Origin: Phellopilus nigrolimitatus
Lineage: Eukaryota > Basidiomycota > Agaricomycetes > Hymenochaetales > Hymenochaetaceae
Reading direction: 5' to 3'
DNA length: 22,458 nucleotides
Assembly (NCBI GenBank): GCA_021029095.1
Contig: JAJOHG010000403.1
Location: 1 to 22,458, forward strand
Part shown: one piece after another, positions 8,848 to 19,738 of the stretch
How positions within the stretch are numbered: position 1 is the first letter of the stretch
How the letters are laid out: the number at the start of each line of letters is the position of its first letter
The notes under the pieces: model-generated
What the model was told of the DNA's origin: nothing
The model's input: only the letters and a program-made list of their open reading frames with translations
The model's database searches: none
Program-made: the position numbers and the translations under genes

Positions 8848-11635
8848 TTAATTGCACGCCATGTAGTTTTGCTTGATGGTCTCCAGCTCATTGTGCAGAC
8901 GCTGGTGCCTCGCGCTCAGCTCTTCGAGCTCCTCAATCGACAACATGTCCACGTCGCCGTCCGAGTCACCGCTCCCTGACGATGAACCGCGCTGGAGCAT
9001 CGCACTAAGTTTGTTCTTCTGCGCGACAAGTTTCGAAAAAGCGAGGAGGTATTCGCTATAGGTGTTTGAGTACCGCGAACGCAGGGATTCATGCTTGGTG
9101 GTCGCAGGAAGAGGTTGGGAAACACGGGGGCGCGGAGCGTGCGCGGTGGGAGTCGAATGCTTGGGAGGGTGGGCTTGTGAGGGTACTGGAGGAGCTTTAG
9201 TTGTGACCTTTGTCCGTTTCGGCTTCACCTCTTCATCATCGGAGGAGGACGATGTGTAGATCGGCGAACGCCGCTTCTTCAGTGGTTTTGCGACCACAGG
9301 GCGCGTAGATCCCTCTCTGTCCCTCTCGGCCTTGGGATCCTTTTTCCCTAGCCTCGGCGCTGAAGATAAGGACGAAGATCCGGCTCCTACCTGCGCCTTT
9401 TGGCTGAGCGCTGGCGCTGTCTTGCTTGGCGGAATAGGTGAATACTCGCGTTTGACCTTCTTTAAAGGGGAGGACTCCCTTCTCATCGTCTTCAGTGCAG
9501 AGGTCGAAGCTTTCGCAGGTACGCTGTCCCGCTCGCGCTTGACTTTAGTAGAGCCAGCACTGGCCGACAAGGATTTTTGCGCGCTTTTCCTGTCCGCGTA
9601 GCCCCAGTCGGAGGATTCGCTGTCGGAATATTCGGCTAATTTGCGCTTTGCTACGACCTTCGCCGTCAAGCTGGAAGAAGGTTGTTCTCTCTCTTTGCCC
9701 TTCTCTCTTGGCTTCCCCCTTTCCCGTTCCTTTTCCTTCTCGCGATCTTTTGGTTCACGCTCCCTTTCTTTTGGAGCTCTTTCCCTCTCACGTTCTACTC
9801 TTTCCTTCCCGGTATCCCTCTCGCGGCCCCTTATACTTTCTCTATCCGATTCGCGGTCCCTCTCCCTCCTCATACCACGCACGCTTTCCCTATCTGATTC
9901 CTTCTCTCGGTCTCTTTCCTTCTTCAATGTTTCTCGCTCCCTCGGGGTAAGAGTCGAGCCTCCGGAAACGGCTATCTTATTCGTCGTTGCAGTAGCTGGA
10001 ACGCGTTCCTTTTTTACCTGCGGAAGTAGTTTCCGGTCAATTGGTGCTGGAGGAGCGATTGGCGGTGCCGCGCGTACACGCTCACTCGGCTCTGGAGGGG
10101 TGCGCTTTGGACCGCGAGCATCCACAGGGCCATTTCGCTTTGGCGGAGCGGCGGAGGCAGGCTGGGACGATAAACTCGATTGAGGCGTCTGCGAGGGAGG
10201 CGGCATCGTCGGAGTCGAGGAGCCTGACGGCCGTGACCCCGGTAAACGGCGGACAGGCGGGAGTGTAGACGTACGGGGAGGAGTCTGCGATGCGGATAGC
10301 TCGCCCTCTTCCTTTTCTCCCTCCTGTTCCTTCCCGTCTCGTGAGGATGCCGCCGCACTTGGTAATGGAGGGTGCGGCCTGGATGGACCGGCCGAAGGCG
10401 CACCCGCACGCGCTTCCAGTGCAATAGCCTCTGATTTCGCTTTGACCTCGAAATCTTTCGCTTTCGCTTCCTTCGCTCTCACTTCCTTCGTTTTCGCCTT
10501 AGCCTTCGCTGCTGCGGTTGAAGTACCATTCACCGCTCGCTGCGTCGCGCCTGGGGCAGAGCTGGTACCTGCAGCGTTATTACTGCGGTACTTTACGTGT
10601 TCCCATGCGGCATCAGTGGCCGGGATCTTCAACGTGCTAAGCCAGGTCCTTGCTGAGCGAGCAACAGACGTCCGTACGTTATCTGTATAATCTTGGTACT
10701 GATACGGTCTGACATCAAGCCACGTCCTTGGCTTTAACCGCCACTTAGTGTCTGGCAATGCAGCTTTGCGCGCGACCTGCTCTTGCTCGGCAGCCTAATT
10801 ATGAACGAGTAAGTTGAGATGTAAGATATAGACATTGGTAATTAGTACCTCGTTGAGGATCTCCATAATATTTGCGCGGGTGTCACGGTCCGCCTCCACT
10901 CCTCCGACATTTTTAACGATATCAGACTGCGTTGCGGACCCGAGAGCAAGGTAGTGAATTAGTCTCTGACGGAATAAAGCGACAACCTCTCTAGGAAGGG
11001 CAGTTGATGGGGAAGAAGCACTTGACGTGGCCGTTGGCTGGGGCGGCGTTGCGGTTGCATAGCTTTTCACTATTGTCGGCGTGGACCGGGGTGCGCTCTT
11101 CGGAGGGGCCTTGCGCTTCGCAGCACTTTTCTGCGTGGCCGATGAGTTGACAGGTGGAGCGTCCAGCATAATCGTCTTGCGTTCTGCTTTCTGTTTATTC
11201 GCAGCAGCCGTAGCATTGTGGATTTGCTGCACGAGCTTGTCGGATAGGTCACGCTCAACGACAAATTTTCCGACGACATTCGCATTGAGTCTGAGGGGCG
11301 CGTTCGAGTTCGCCCGTGAGGGCACTGTTGTGCGAATGAATAATTCCTGGCTGTTATTTTCTTTGTTATACCGCATTGGAAAAGACTTGTCGCGAATGAT
11401 TATGCCCTGTGAAGAGCGAATGATCAGTGCACAGTTGGATAGATAACCTCAATGCACTCACAGGTCGGTCGCCAAAGTCAAACTCCATACGATCCGCCGA
11501 TGACAGGTTTTGCAGCGCGTCGAGTGTCTCCTCTGTCATGCGCACGAGCATTGCGACCTTTGGCTTGGTCGTTACACCTTCTCCGGGCCGCGAATGGCCC
11601 TGCAGCGAGATAGAGCTATTTGAAGGGAGCGGCAT
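8848..11635 (-). CDS. ELL: ELL-family RNA polymerase II elongation factor
   Basis: Three exons, 11635-11462, 11406-10849 and 10794-8848, give 892 aa. The introns are 55 bp (GTGAGT..CACAG) and 54 bp (GTACTA..ATTAG), both phase 0. ELL proteins suppress Pol II pausing in the nucleus, with EAF partners and within the super elongation complex in animals. The N-terminal domain (about 1-105) fits ELL, with KVAMLVRMTEETLDALQ aligning to the human segment around KVSVFHVKLTDSALRAFE. A winged-helix-like segment follows (about 196-300: FRQRLIHYLALGS, then SDIVKNVGG, then WLDVRPYQYQDYT). The middle is disordered and includes an Arg/Glu/Asp-rich repeat at about 529-615. The C-terminus (about 815-892, RYSNTYSEYLLAFSKL to LHNELETIKQNY) resembles the occludin/ELL homology domain. 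The start was chosen because the protein aligns from there and no in-frame ATG lies between it and the upstream stop. Confidence 0.9.
9690..9940 (-). repeat. Arg/Glu/Asp low-complexity repeat inside ELL
   Basis: On the minus strand this stretch encodes irregular RERD, DRES and EREREP-type units, with about 85 of its residues almost all R, E, D, K or S. On the plus strand it reads as CT-rich sequence and creates a long false open frame. Such charged runs are common in nuclear RNA-processing and elongation proteins. The nucleotide repeats are imperfect, which suggests selection for composition rather than a fresh microsatellite expansion. Confidence 0.75.
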
Positions 11636-12447
11636 AGTCAAAGTATGGTCTGTGTTCCACACTGTATCTGACGATGGGGGAAATACGATTCGGAAGGGCT
11701 CAAGCTGACTTGCAGCGAGCGAGATAATGAATGGTCGAGCTCAAGGATGTCGACGACAATGGCGGAAGAGATGAAAAGGTAGAAGGCGATCAGCCCGGGG
11801 GGTGGTAGCAGGCCGGGCCTAAACTCAGTGGCTTGTTCTGCGAGACGCTCGCCATATTAGGAAACAATAATACGCAATTGATCGACAAATTTGTATCCGT
11901 TTCTGAGCCACCACGTCAAATTAATTCGGAGTCCAATTTTTGAAACAGTTTATGGCTTTCAATGACCACAAAAGTGTTACATATGTCAGAAACTCTCGCT
12001 CTTCCTTCGTACAACTTTCTATAAGTTGGCCGAGAAAGGAACAAAGAAAGCGTGAGGAACTACACTGGCAAACTCATTCATACATATCACGATGTTCTTC
12101 TATAAATAGGGGGCGCAGTGGTCCATGTTCGGTAGCTAGGGGCACCTGTGAATCTAGCCCTGTCAGAGGCAAACGAAAGCTGCCTCACAAGAGGCTGCTC
12201 ATTTCTCCCACACCGACGCTACCCGTCTTTGCAACTCTCCAGCTATATCCATGAGAAGAGCGGTTGTGGCTCCAATCGGTCACTGCATTCGGTAGCACGC
12301 CGAGTTGACGCGAATCAGAACGAGCAGGAAAGCTAATATCCTCAAGAGGTTAGAAAAAAATCCGAACGCAACGGACCCGGTAGTGCAGTCGAATGATCAT
12401 CCGGGATATCAAAGGTCTGTGAGCTTTACCAGCAGTATTATTTTGCA
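11636..12447. other. ELL upstream region and intergenic sequence
   Basis: This interval holds the leader and promoter of the minus-strand ELL gene on its left side. A TATAAATA sequence lies at about 12101 on the plus strand, but no plus-strand gene can be built downstream of it. The open frames of up to about 100 codons in 11940-12607 have no family resemblance and no consistent splice structure. Confidence 0.4.
11790..11855 (-). promoter_or_regulatory. Possible 21-codon upstream reading frame in the ELL leader
   Basis: An ATG at 11855 opens a frame (MASVSQNKPLSLGPACYHPPG) that stops at 11790, 154 nt before the ELL start codon and out of frame with it. No splice combination that I tried joins it to the ELL frame. 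If the leader is transcribed this far upstream, it would be an upstream open reading frame that could lower translation of ELL. Transcription start is unknown. Confidence 0.3.
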
Positions 12448-13783
12448 TCATAACGAGTATCCTCTCGGGGTGCACTCTTTTTCTTTAAAAAGCTGGCGAG
12501 CAGCGAAAGCACCGACTAGGAAAAGCGAAAGCACCGATAAAGCGACTATAAGCGCGACCGTCGTGCCATTGGCCCCGACAGACGGTTTTGAAGACGGTCG
12601 GACGTAGACGTAACAAGCACCCCTATCTGTAATAATAGTAATGTCAGCTATAAAAAACGATGCCGAGTTAGATTAAAATGGGCCTGACACGTCGACGTAG
12701 TAAGTGCGGACTCTATACTAGCTTTCACAGTATCGTCCGCAACTCCGAAAGTTGTTTCTGTAATGAACGTGAAAGTCTCAATTCTCAACACCAGATTCAG
12801 AAATTCCAGTAATTGTGGGTATGGTAGCTGTCATATCTAAAGTCGCGCTGGTCATTGGAACTTTCAAGTAGTCCTCAGTATATTCAGCAATAGGAAGAAG
12901 ACATGGATGGACCAGACTGTGGCACTTACATGTGGTGACTTGTTAACCACGAGTGGTGAAATCATTTTTGAGGACATCTGCCAGGGCAAGATATAATCAC
13001 TCAGAAACCTGCTCGATTATGATCTTTGCTTGACAAAGTTCCACGGGGACGTAGGGTCTTGGAAATGCTCGTTGATGTAGTATTGAGAAGAAAAAGGAAC
13101 TTGGAAATGCCGTTTGCAATGTTCAAATATTTGAAATTTGCCTAAGATCATGTGATTTACGTGATTTGCCTGTCCTCTAGGTACGTTGATTTTGATAGCT
13201 CTGCTAGCTGTCATGATGAGTGCTTATGATCACGAGGGCCAGTTGAAGATGGGGCTTTCTACGACCCACTCGTGCCACTAAGTACCGGCATTGGTCAAAG
13301 TATATTGTCAGAGCATAATCCCATCGTATGATTCTGTAATCACTCACTTTAGCAAGCGGTACTTGTACATGTTCTAACGCATAATGATGCCGTATTAGCA
13401 GTTAATAAAGTAAAGGAAACTCGCCTCAAGGGAAAACGCAGATCTGAGTACATAGTAGAGACTAGTTACGAACAACGCGGAAACACGAAGATATTCAGAG
13501 CGCAGTGACAACCGGGAATGCTCACCAGAGAGCTCAATGATTCCATACATGTATGAAAATGCAGGTTAAGAATTTTGGTGGCCCTGCAAGGACGATCGAG
13601 TTGTCAATGTTTGAAAGAATAAAGAAGGAAAAAATAGAAGTATGCGTCATGCTTACTAAAGACATCCTCCCGTCCCGAAGAACGTATCTAATCTTAGGGC
13701 AAGTTTATGTAAGGATGGTAACTACGTAATTTGTCGATACATGTAACTACTTACTGAAAGAAAAAAGGCTCGCCTCCGACCAT
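12448..13783 (-). pseudogene. Uncharacterised multi-exon membrane protein locus, possibly frameshifted
   Basis: The strongest part is the last exon, 12626-12448, which encodes a transmembrane helix (VALIVALSVLSLFLVGAFAA) followed by the basic-acidic stop RQLFKEKE and a TGA. Going upstream, in-frame joins are possible: an exon ending at 12689 with a 62-bp intron (12688-12627), a 48-nt exon 12977-12930 between introns of 56 and 57 bp, and a piece ending PTSPWNF at 13035. A candidate first exon with ATG at 13783 and a GTAAGT donor at 13754 lies further up. The chain breaks at 12780, where a Thr-rich stretch hits TGA and continues one base out of frame, so the locus may be a pseudogene or a sequencing indel. 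The likely product is a Thr-rich extracellular protein with a C-terminal anchor. I do not recognise the family. Confidence 0.3.
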
Positions 13784-14284
13784 GGTCTTCCATGCAAATT
13801 GCTGACGCACGTTGTCTATCATTTCAAAAGAACTCGGGTCTTCAACAGTGTCTCAAAATCGATGATCTACTGTTTATCCCATTGGGATAAGCAGATCACC
13901 AAAAATACCAAACGTGCTACGCCGTATAGTCTTGTCGGCAACTTTGTCCTGCACGTGTGCGACACATTCATGACTCTCGAGACGCACGCAGACTGTCACA
14001 GCTCTAACGCGTCTCTGATTCGTCCTTGAACTCGGGACTCCGTGTCGAACTCCTGTTGCACTTTCTGTTCGCTTCTGTACTGCGTTTCCTTCAAAAATGC
14101 AAGCCTGCTTAATGCGCCGGGCAAACGGTCGGCTATGCCTCATCTTGGTATCCTCTTCGTTCTCTTTGCCTTAAGTGCCGTTGCCCTCTGGAGAAACTTT
14201 CAGTGCGCTCATTAAGATCTTCCAACCATTTCTGCACAAGCCGATGCTGTGTTTTTGTTGCAATTTAGACCTCTCAAGGAAGGC
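13784..14284. other. BTA1 upstream region
   Basis: No coding segment is supported; the open frames here are short and lack homology. The interval is bounded by a possible minus-strand gene on the left and the BTA1 start codon at 14285, so it should hold the BTA1 promoter and leader. It contains the CACGTGTG site listed separately. Confidence 0.45.
13952..13959 (+). promoter_or_regulatory. CACGTGTG site, candidate phosphate-response (NUC-1/Pho4-type) element
   Basis: The sequence CACGTGTG lies 333 bp upstream of the BTA1 start codon. It matches the CACGTGNG consensus described for the Neurospora phosphate regulator NUC-1, a basic helix-loop-helix factor related to yeast Pho4. Fungal betaine-lipid synthesis is known to be induced by phosphate starvation, so the position makes sense. 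A single 8-bp match can occur by chance, and other bHLH factors bind the same CACGTG core. Confidence 0.4.
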
Positions 14285-17200
14285 ATGGCCCTTCATTTGA
14301 CGATCTCTCACGCCTTGTCTGGATGGATTGTTGTCGCGACCGCAGTGCTGCTGCTTATAAGTATTGCAGTCAAGGCTTTTAATGCTCATCTCAAATTCTT
14401 CTGGCACTCGTTCATTGCCCCGATCGGCTCATCCGACCAACGCGGACGTTTGGAGAAGGTGGGGCAATATACAATGACGTCCAGTACTTTTCTGCAATCA
14501 CTCACTTTTCTATCAGTTCTACAGAGGACAAGCTGACATTTATGACGCGACAAGAAGTGGTCTTCTGAGAGGGCGCAAGACAATGCTAAATCTCTCTGCG
14601 GCACATTTGCGTGAGATGCGAGCTTCCACGTCGAAGAAGCGATTCGTTTGGGTGGATATAGGAGGCGGGACTGGTGAGTTTCTTTTCCCCCCTTTCAATT
14701 GAACCTTTAGACAATCATTTGGTTTTCAAGGATTCAACATAGAAGCAATGGACAAATTCTTCCCTATCTCTAACTTTGACGCAATTTATCTTGTCGATTT
14801 GTGCGAACCTCTTCTCGAAGTCGCTCGCAAACGCTTTGCTCGCCGCGGTTGGTCGAATGTCCACGTAATTTGCCAAGACGCGGCCAATTTTATGCTACCT
14901 GAGCCCGGGTGGGCTGAAGGATGCGACCCGAAAGGGTCGCTCAGCTTCGTCACTCTTAGTTACTCTCTCTCTATGGTATGCCATATGAGCCATTTTCTAC
15001 CTTATAAGACCCAACCCATTTGACGGTTACAGATACCCAACTTCTATCCTGTCCTAGACCGCATATCGTATCTGCTGTCTCCGCAGGACGGCTTGCTATC
15101 CGTCGTCGACTTCTATACCTCCGGGCGGGCATCTCAACAGTCTCTGCACGAACGCGCGATCGGTGGACCCGAAAAGGAGTGTGGTTGGCTTTCGCGCTGG
15201 TTCTGGCAGATTTGGTTCGACTTCGACCATATTTCACTTGGTCCCCAACGCAGAGACTACCTAGAATACAAGTTTGGGACTGTAAGACGCGTTGTCCACG
15301 CCTGCCTAAATTTTGAATTGCTTACAGTTGATTTTCTATAGGTCAAGAGCTTTAATGGCCGTAACCGATTCGTACTTCCGTTTATCATTCGAATGTCAGT
15401 TTCCTTCGCTCGAAATTTTTGAAGAGTCTGGGCAAAATCTCACCCTTTCTCAGTCCCTATTACATTTGGCTCGGGCGCTCGCGGTCGACCGACGTCTCCC
15501 GTTTTCTTCACGCTTTTGAGGTTGAAAGCGGGAACACCATCGGAAACACCACGCCTCGCTCTTTAAGGGCTGCGAAAGAGAAAGACCCCGTGCTGCCCGT
15601 TCCGGAGCTCGAAATCGGTGACTCTGCTCTTGATCTGGGTATTGCGTCTGGAAAGGAAGAGGAATCTTCAATGATTACAATCGATATGACCCCGCCGCTA
15701 AGCTCCTTTCACTACCAGGTCAAGAATGTAAGAATTTGTCTATCTCTATTATCCGTACATCCCAACATCTTCCCTTCTTTCCCCTCTAGCCTTGGAGGTT
15801 GCCTTATTACGAGCAGCCAGTTCATAAGGAGTTTAGAACTTTTATCTACTCCTTCACCTGGGTACGTCTACTTTCTCATTCTTACGATTTCGTTTTTGAC
15901 AGAATAATCAGGAGGACCCCGCGGAAGATATGAAACACCTGGACATTGGGCGTGACGACTCACTTTTCGTCATTACCTCCGCAGGCGACAACGCTCTCCA
16001 CTATGCTATTGCTGCTCAGCCGAAGCGAGTGAGTACTCTGTTAGCTTGCGCCCGCTAACGTGACGTTAATGTATTATTGAATAAGATCCATTGCGTGGAT
16101 ATTAATCCATGGTGAATCCAAGGCCGTACTTGTGATTTATGATTAAGGCTAAGAACCTCACAGCCAGGGCCATCTTTTTGAACTGAAGCTCGCTGCCGTT
16201 CAAGGGCTCTCATACCCAGAGTTCTTTGCCATGTTCGGCGAAGGCCACGAGCCCAACTTCCGCTCCTTACTCGATGCGAAGGTCTCCCCACTACTCTCCT
16301 CCATCTGCTACCAATTTTGGCGAATCAACAGTCACATGTTTGCCGACTCATTCTATCTGAGCGGGTACTCCGGCTGGGCGCTGCGTCTGGCGCGTTGGAT
16401 TTTCCGCGTGTCTGGAGTCGCGGGTGACGCGCGCGCGCTATGTGAAGCCAGCTCAATCAGAGAGCAGGAGCGAATTTGGCATGAACGAGTCCGTCCTGTG
16501 CTGCTGAACCCACTTGTTGTCGCTCTTTTGAAGACCCCGATATTCTGCTGGAATGCACTTGGCGTGCCTATGAACCAGAGGAAGATGTTCTTGGATGAAG
16601 GTAGCGCGTTCGATTTTCTTAAGGACACCCTCGACCCTATCGCCTCTACTGCCTTACTTCGCGACGGTGCTTATCATTATCTCCTTGTGCGCACAGCGTT
16701 TTAATCATGATTGAATCACTAACGGACGAAATCCGCCATAAAGACATTATTGGGAAAGTATACCCAGAAGTCGTGCCCACTGTACCTCACCCGTGACGGG
16801 TTTGAGACTTTGAGAGCTAATAATGGCGAGACCATGGACGCCTTTAGGTTGCATACGGATTCTATCATCAAGTACGCTCTTTTATGCTACCAAGTGCAAC
16901 ATTCATGCTCACTTTTGTATATCTTTGTTTCGTAGCGTACTTTGTGGATTACCGTCTTGGTCGCTCACACGCGCGGTGATTATGGACCATATGGATTGGT
17001 TCTCACCCACCAGCACCGACCTCGAGCAAGAAATAATACACTTCTATCGCGTGCTTGCCCCAGGAGGCTTCGTCCTTCTGCGTTCTGCTGCTAAGAACCC
17101 GTGGTACATGGAAGTGTGCGTAATCCCAAGGTTATTTCCTATCACTTGGCAGGGTGGCTGACGCAAACTTATATCAAGCTTTACACGAGCCGGATTCGTT

Positions 17201-17346
17201 GTATCATGTATTTCTATGCGACAGGGAAACAAAGTCGCCATCGATCGAGTAAACATGTGCGTTGTATCGTCAACTTTTGTTACAATAAACTATAAACTCA
17301 CACTCGTTACAGGTACGCCTCTTTTTGGAAAGCGCTGAAGATGTAG
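14285..17346 (+). CDS. BTA1: Betaine lipid (DGTS) synthase, BtaB-BtaA fusion
   Basis: Fourteen exons: 14285-14458, 14517-14673, 14731-14975, 15033-15281, 15342-15394, 15454-15727, 15790-15861, 15912-16028, 16086-16111, 16164-16686, 16744-16871, 16936-17115, 17179-17256, 17313-17346. The product is 769 aa; introns are 50-64 bp and all joins keep frame. The enzyme makes the phosphorus-free lipid diacylglyceryl-trimethylhomoserine from diacylglycerol and S-adenosylmethionine at ER membranes. A transmembrane helix spans about 11-32. The BtaB-like N-methyltransferase half has the SAM motif VDIGGGTG (104-111) and SYSLSMIPNFYPVLDRI. The BtaA-like (DUF3419) 3-amino-3-carboxypropyltransferase half starts near 400 with FTWEDPAEDMKHLDI, then SAGDNALHYA, VDINPCQ and DHMDWF (690-695). 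The methyltransferase-first order is the fungal one, opposite to Chlamydomonas BTA1. The start is the first ATG of exon 1, just before the membrane helix. Full length and apparently intact. Confidence 0.95.
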
Positions 17347-18593
17347 GATTAAGCCAATGAACAGCACGATACACGTGCCTTTCGAATTATCTTCACTGTT
17401 TTGAATGGGCGGAGGAATGAAATCAATGACTCATTGTAAAATATCTCCTTTCGCAAGTGTTTTACTGGTGAACGATGATATCTGCCGCCGGCCTCTTCCT
17501 GGGATTATAGTTCAGCATTGCCGGAGCAATTTTCACAGTCCATCTGTAAGCTGGTGGTATTGAACGTGAAACGGCCGGCCATATCTCGACAAAGTATGAA
17601 ACAATGACTACGCGCACAAAACAACTCACAGCTTTCAGATTATTATGTGTCATGGGAGTTGAGATTGTGGGTGTAACTCAAGACTGTCGCCAGAGCGTCC
17701 AATCCGGCGCCTCACATCACAAGCCTGAGGCAGTCATATAGGAAGTTATATGCCAAGGATAGAACAGATGTCTGTGACTTTCTGAGTAATTATGTTATGA
17801 CATCCCTATTTTCGACATATGGGATAACAATCCCCAAGAATCCTCTCTGGATAATCTCGGGTCGTGCTATGGATTGCGAGGATGTTAGAAAGTCGATTAT
17901 ATTCCATACTTTCAACATTTGAAGCAAATCCCAAGTCTTTTATTCCAGAACTTAGGGTATCAAATGGCTGCGTAACCAGTCCCCAGACGCACAACGCTCG
18001 AGGGAGTACATTTCAAGTCAACGAGTGTGTTGTCATTTTCTTTCTTGTCTCCAAAGTGATCCATGAGTTATCGTGCATAGACGAGATCTCTTTTCTTGAT
18101 TGTACCAAGTTGTTTTTTGCCCCGCCGTCCCCCAGGTTGAAGAACCTACGTATGAAATCTCAACGATCCACAGTAGGTTGAAGACTTTTTCTTTCGAATA
18201 GTTGTGTCCTTCGTCCGAGCCTATTTTCGAAGTACAATAGGTACACTTTGGCTATTGACCCTTATTCCACTCAAGCGACTACGACGTGCATGATATGATG
18301 ACCGAATCCGAGTCCATCACGATGCCATCCCCTCGCTCGGGATACGTGTTATAACCAGATCATCTAAGCGGTCCAGAATGTGTTGAGACCTGAATCTTCC
18401 AGTCAGGGAATAAGAAGTCCACGTCAACATACGCACGCATTCGAGTTCAACAAAGCTACGCTGTGTCGCTGAGAATCTCGAATTTGATCGTCGGAAGTAT
18501 TAAGGACAATATCCAGGAAAGGCCGAAACAGGAGATCGCGTAACTAATAACCCAGAGCATACAGGAGTTATAGGCAGAAGCCTTTATGGTTTC
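17347..18593. other. Intergenic with weak exon-like remnants
   Basis: No confident gene. On the minus strand, 18543-18437 and 18395-18317 can be joined across a 41-bp intron into an open stretch (RDLLFRPFLDIVL, then ILDRLDDLVI) that stops at 18317. Further along, 17994-17806 reads SSGIKDLGFASNVESMEYN. The stretch 17536-17462 encodes LNYNPRKRPAADIIVHQ, which resembles the end of a protein-kinase C-lobe. The pieces do not chain into one protein, so they may be decayed gene fragments or chance. A CACGTG core lies at 17372-17377, just past the BTA1 stop. Confidence 0.3.
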
Positions 18594-19738
18594 CTAGGGC
18601 TTCAGATTTTCTTCCAAATATAACACAAATTTTTCCGCGATCTTGTCCTCGCTCCAGTCCACTGCGCCTTTTTCCGTTGTCCCAAGGGTGATAGCCTTTT
18701 TGTGTATCGTCACGAACTGGCGCTTGAGCCGCTGCAGCTCTGACAATGTTATGTTTCTTGCAGGTAAGTTTAGCTTAGGCTTTAAGACGGGGGATAGCGA
18801 GAGCATCACAGGTCCACCAACACCCATGCCTTGCGACACTGCTTGCTCAGACATTATGGCAGAAACCATCGCAGCGGACGTTTGTTCGAGTGAATGGAGT
18901 GCATCCGTTGGAGCGACAGCGACCTAGCATGCGGGTCGACGATCAGAAAGAAAGACGATAATAACGATGAAAGGCGAGACATACGGCTGAAGTGCCTGCG
19001 TTCGGAGGCTTCACGTTTCCTTCTGTGATTGCTTTCCAGATCTCGTCGCCTGGTATTTCTTCGTCTGTCCACGGTACAGTAAAAAGAGGGGAGTCCCAGC
19101 GGACCATCGATGATGGTTCTTCAAAGCGCATAATGAGGTTATCGAGTCTAGTCAAAACAAAAAAGTATGAACCAATCTAGATAAAATAGGAATAATGCAG
19201 GAAACATACGTAGCAGGGTTGTAAAGGTCCTGCCCCTCCCCACGAGCCAGATTCCACTCCTTACAATTTTCAGGCCGCGCTACAACGTATAGCTGCAATT
19301 GAATTAGTAGTTGCTAACGAACGGCCACAAAGACATACTGTACAGATACGAAGCCGGTGCTCCCTCGCAGCACAGTACAGCTGATATCGGAATCCCTTGA
19401 TATAATTCATGCCGTCCACAATGACAATTGTATCCGCGCCAATGTTCCTCTGCATGGCAGTGAACAGCGATGCGCGGGCGGGCTTCTCCTGACAACCATC
19501 TTGTATACACTCAGGAGTCAGAGAGCAAGAGCGCACATGAAGTTATTCCCTGTAGCACAGACGGACCATCGTAGACGTGTCGCTTGATGTTGAGCTTGTC
19601 ATCAGTGAGTACAGTTACTTTGAGCTTTGGGCCGTCGTATGTCGGCTCTTGCAAGCGCCGCTCAAGGTATGTTTTGAGCTGGTCTGCTCTATGTGACTTT
19701 CCCGACGCAGGATATCCAGAGATCGTTATAAGTGCCAT
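18594..19738 (-). CDS. KTI12: Kti12, Elongator-associated P-loop protein
   Basis: Five exons: 19738-19567, 19499-19339, 19292-19210, 19147-18985 and 18923-18594, giving 302 aa (yeast Kti12 is 313). Kti12 is a P-loop protein related to the tRNA-Ser(Sec) kinase PSTK. It binds tRNA and the Elongator complex and is needed for wobble-uridine modification (mcm5/ncm5 side chains). Visible motifs are the Walker A loop GYPASGKS (8-15), EKPARASLFTAMQR, the strongly conserved VIVDGMNYIKGFRYQLYC (83-100), FEEPSSMVRWDSPLF (147-161), and the C-terminal signature ITLSELQRLKRQF. Introns are 67, 46, 62 and 61 bp. Intron 1 (19566-19500) uses GTCCGT and the less common acceptor CAAG; this choice restores the family spacing from HVYD to EKPAR, while the nearby TTGTCAG acceptor does not keep frame. 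Its stop is 51 bp from the nearest minus-strand exon-like remnant. Confidence 0.95.

Noticed and set aside
9641..10183. 180-codon plus-strand open frame rich in Ser, Arg, Leu and Phe
   Set aside because: It is antisense to the Arg/Glu/Asp repeat of ELL; the repeat removes stop codons from the opposite strand. ELL has conserved domains in its own frame.
12100..12300. TATAAATA followed by a possible plus-strand gene
   Set aside because: No ATG downstream opens a frame with consistent codon pattern or splice sites, so the TATA-like string alone is not enough.
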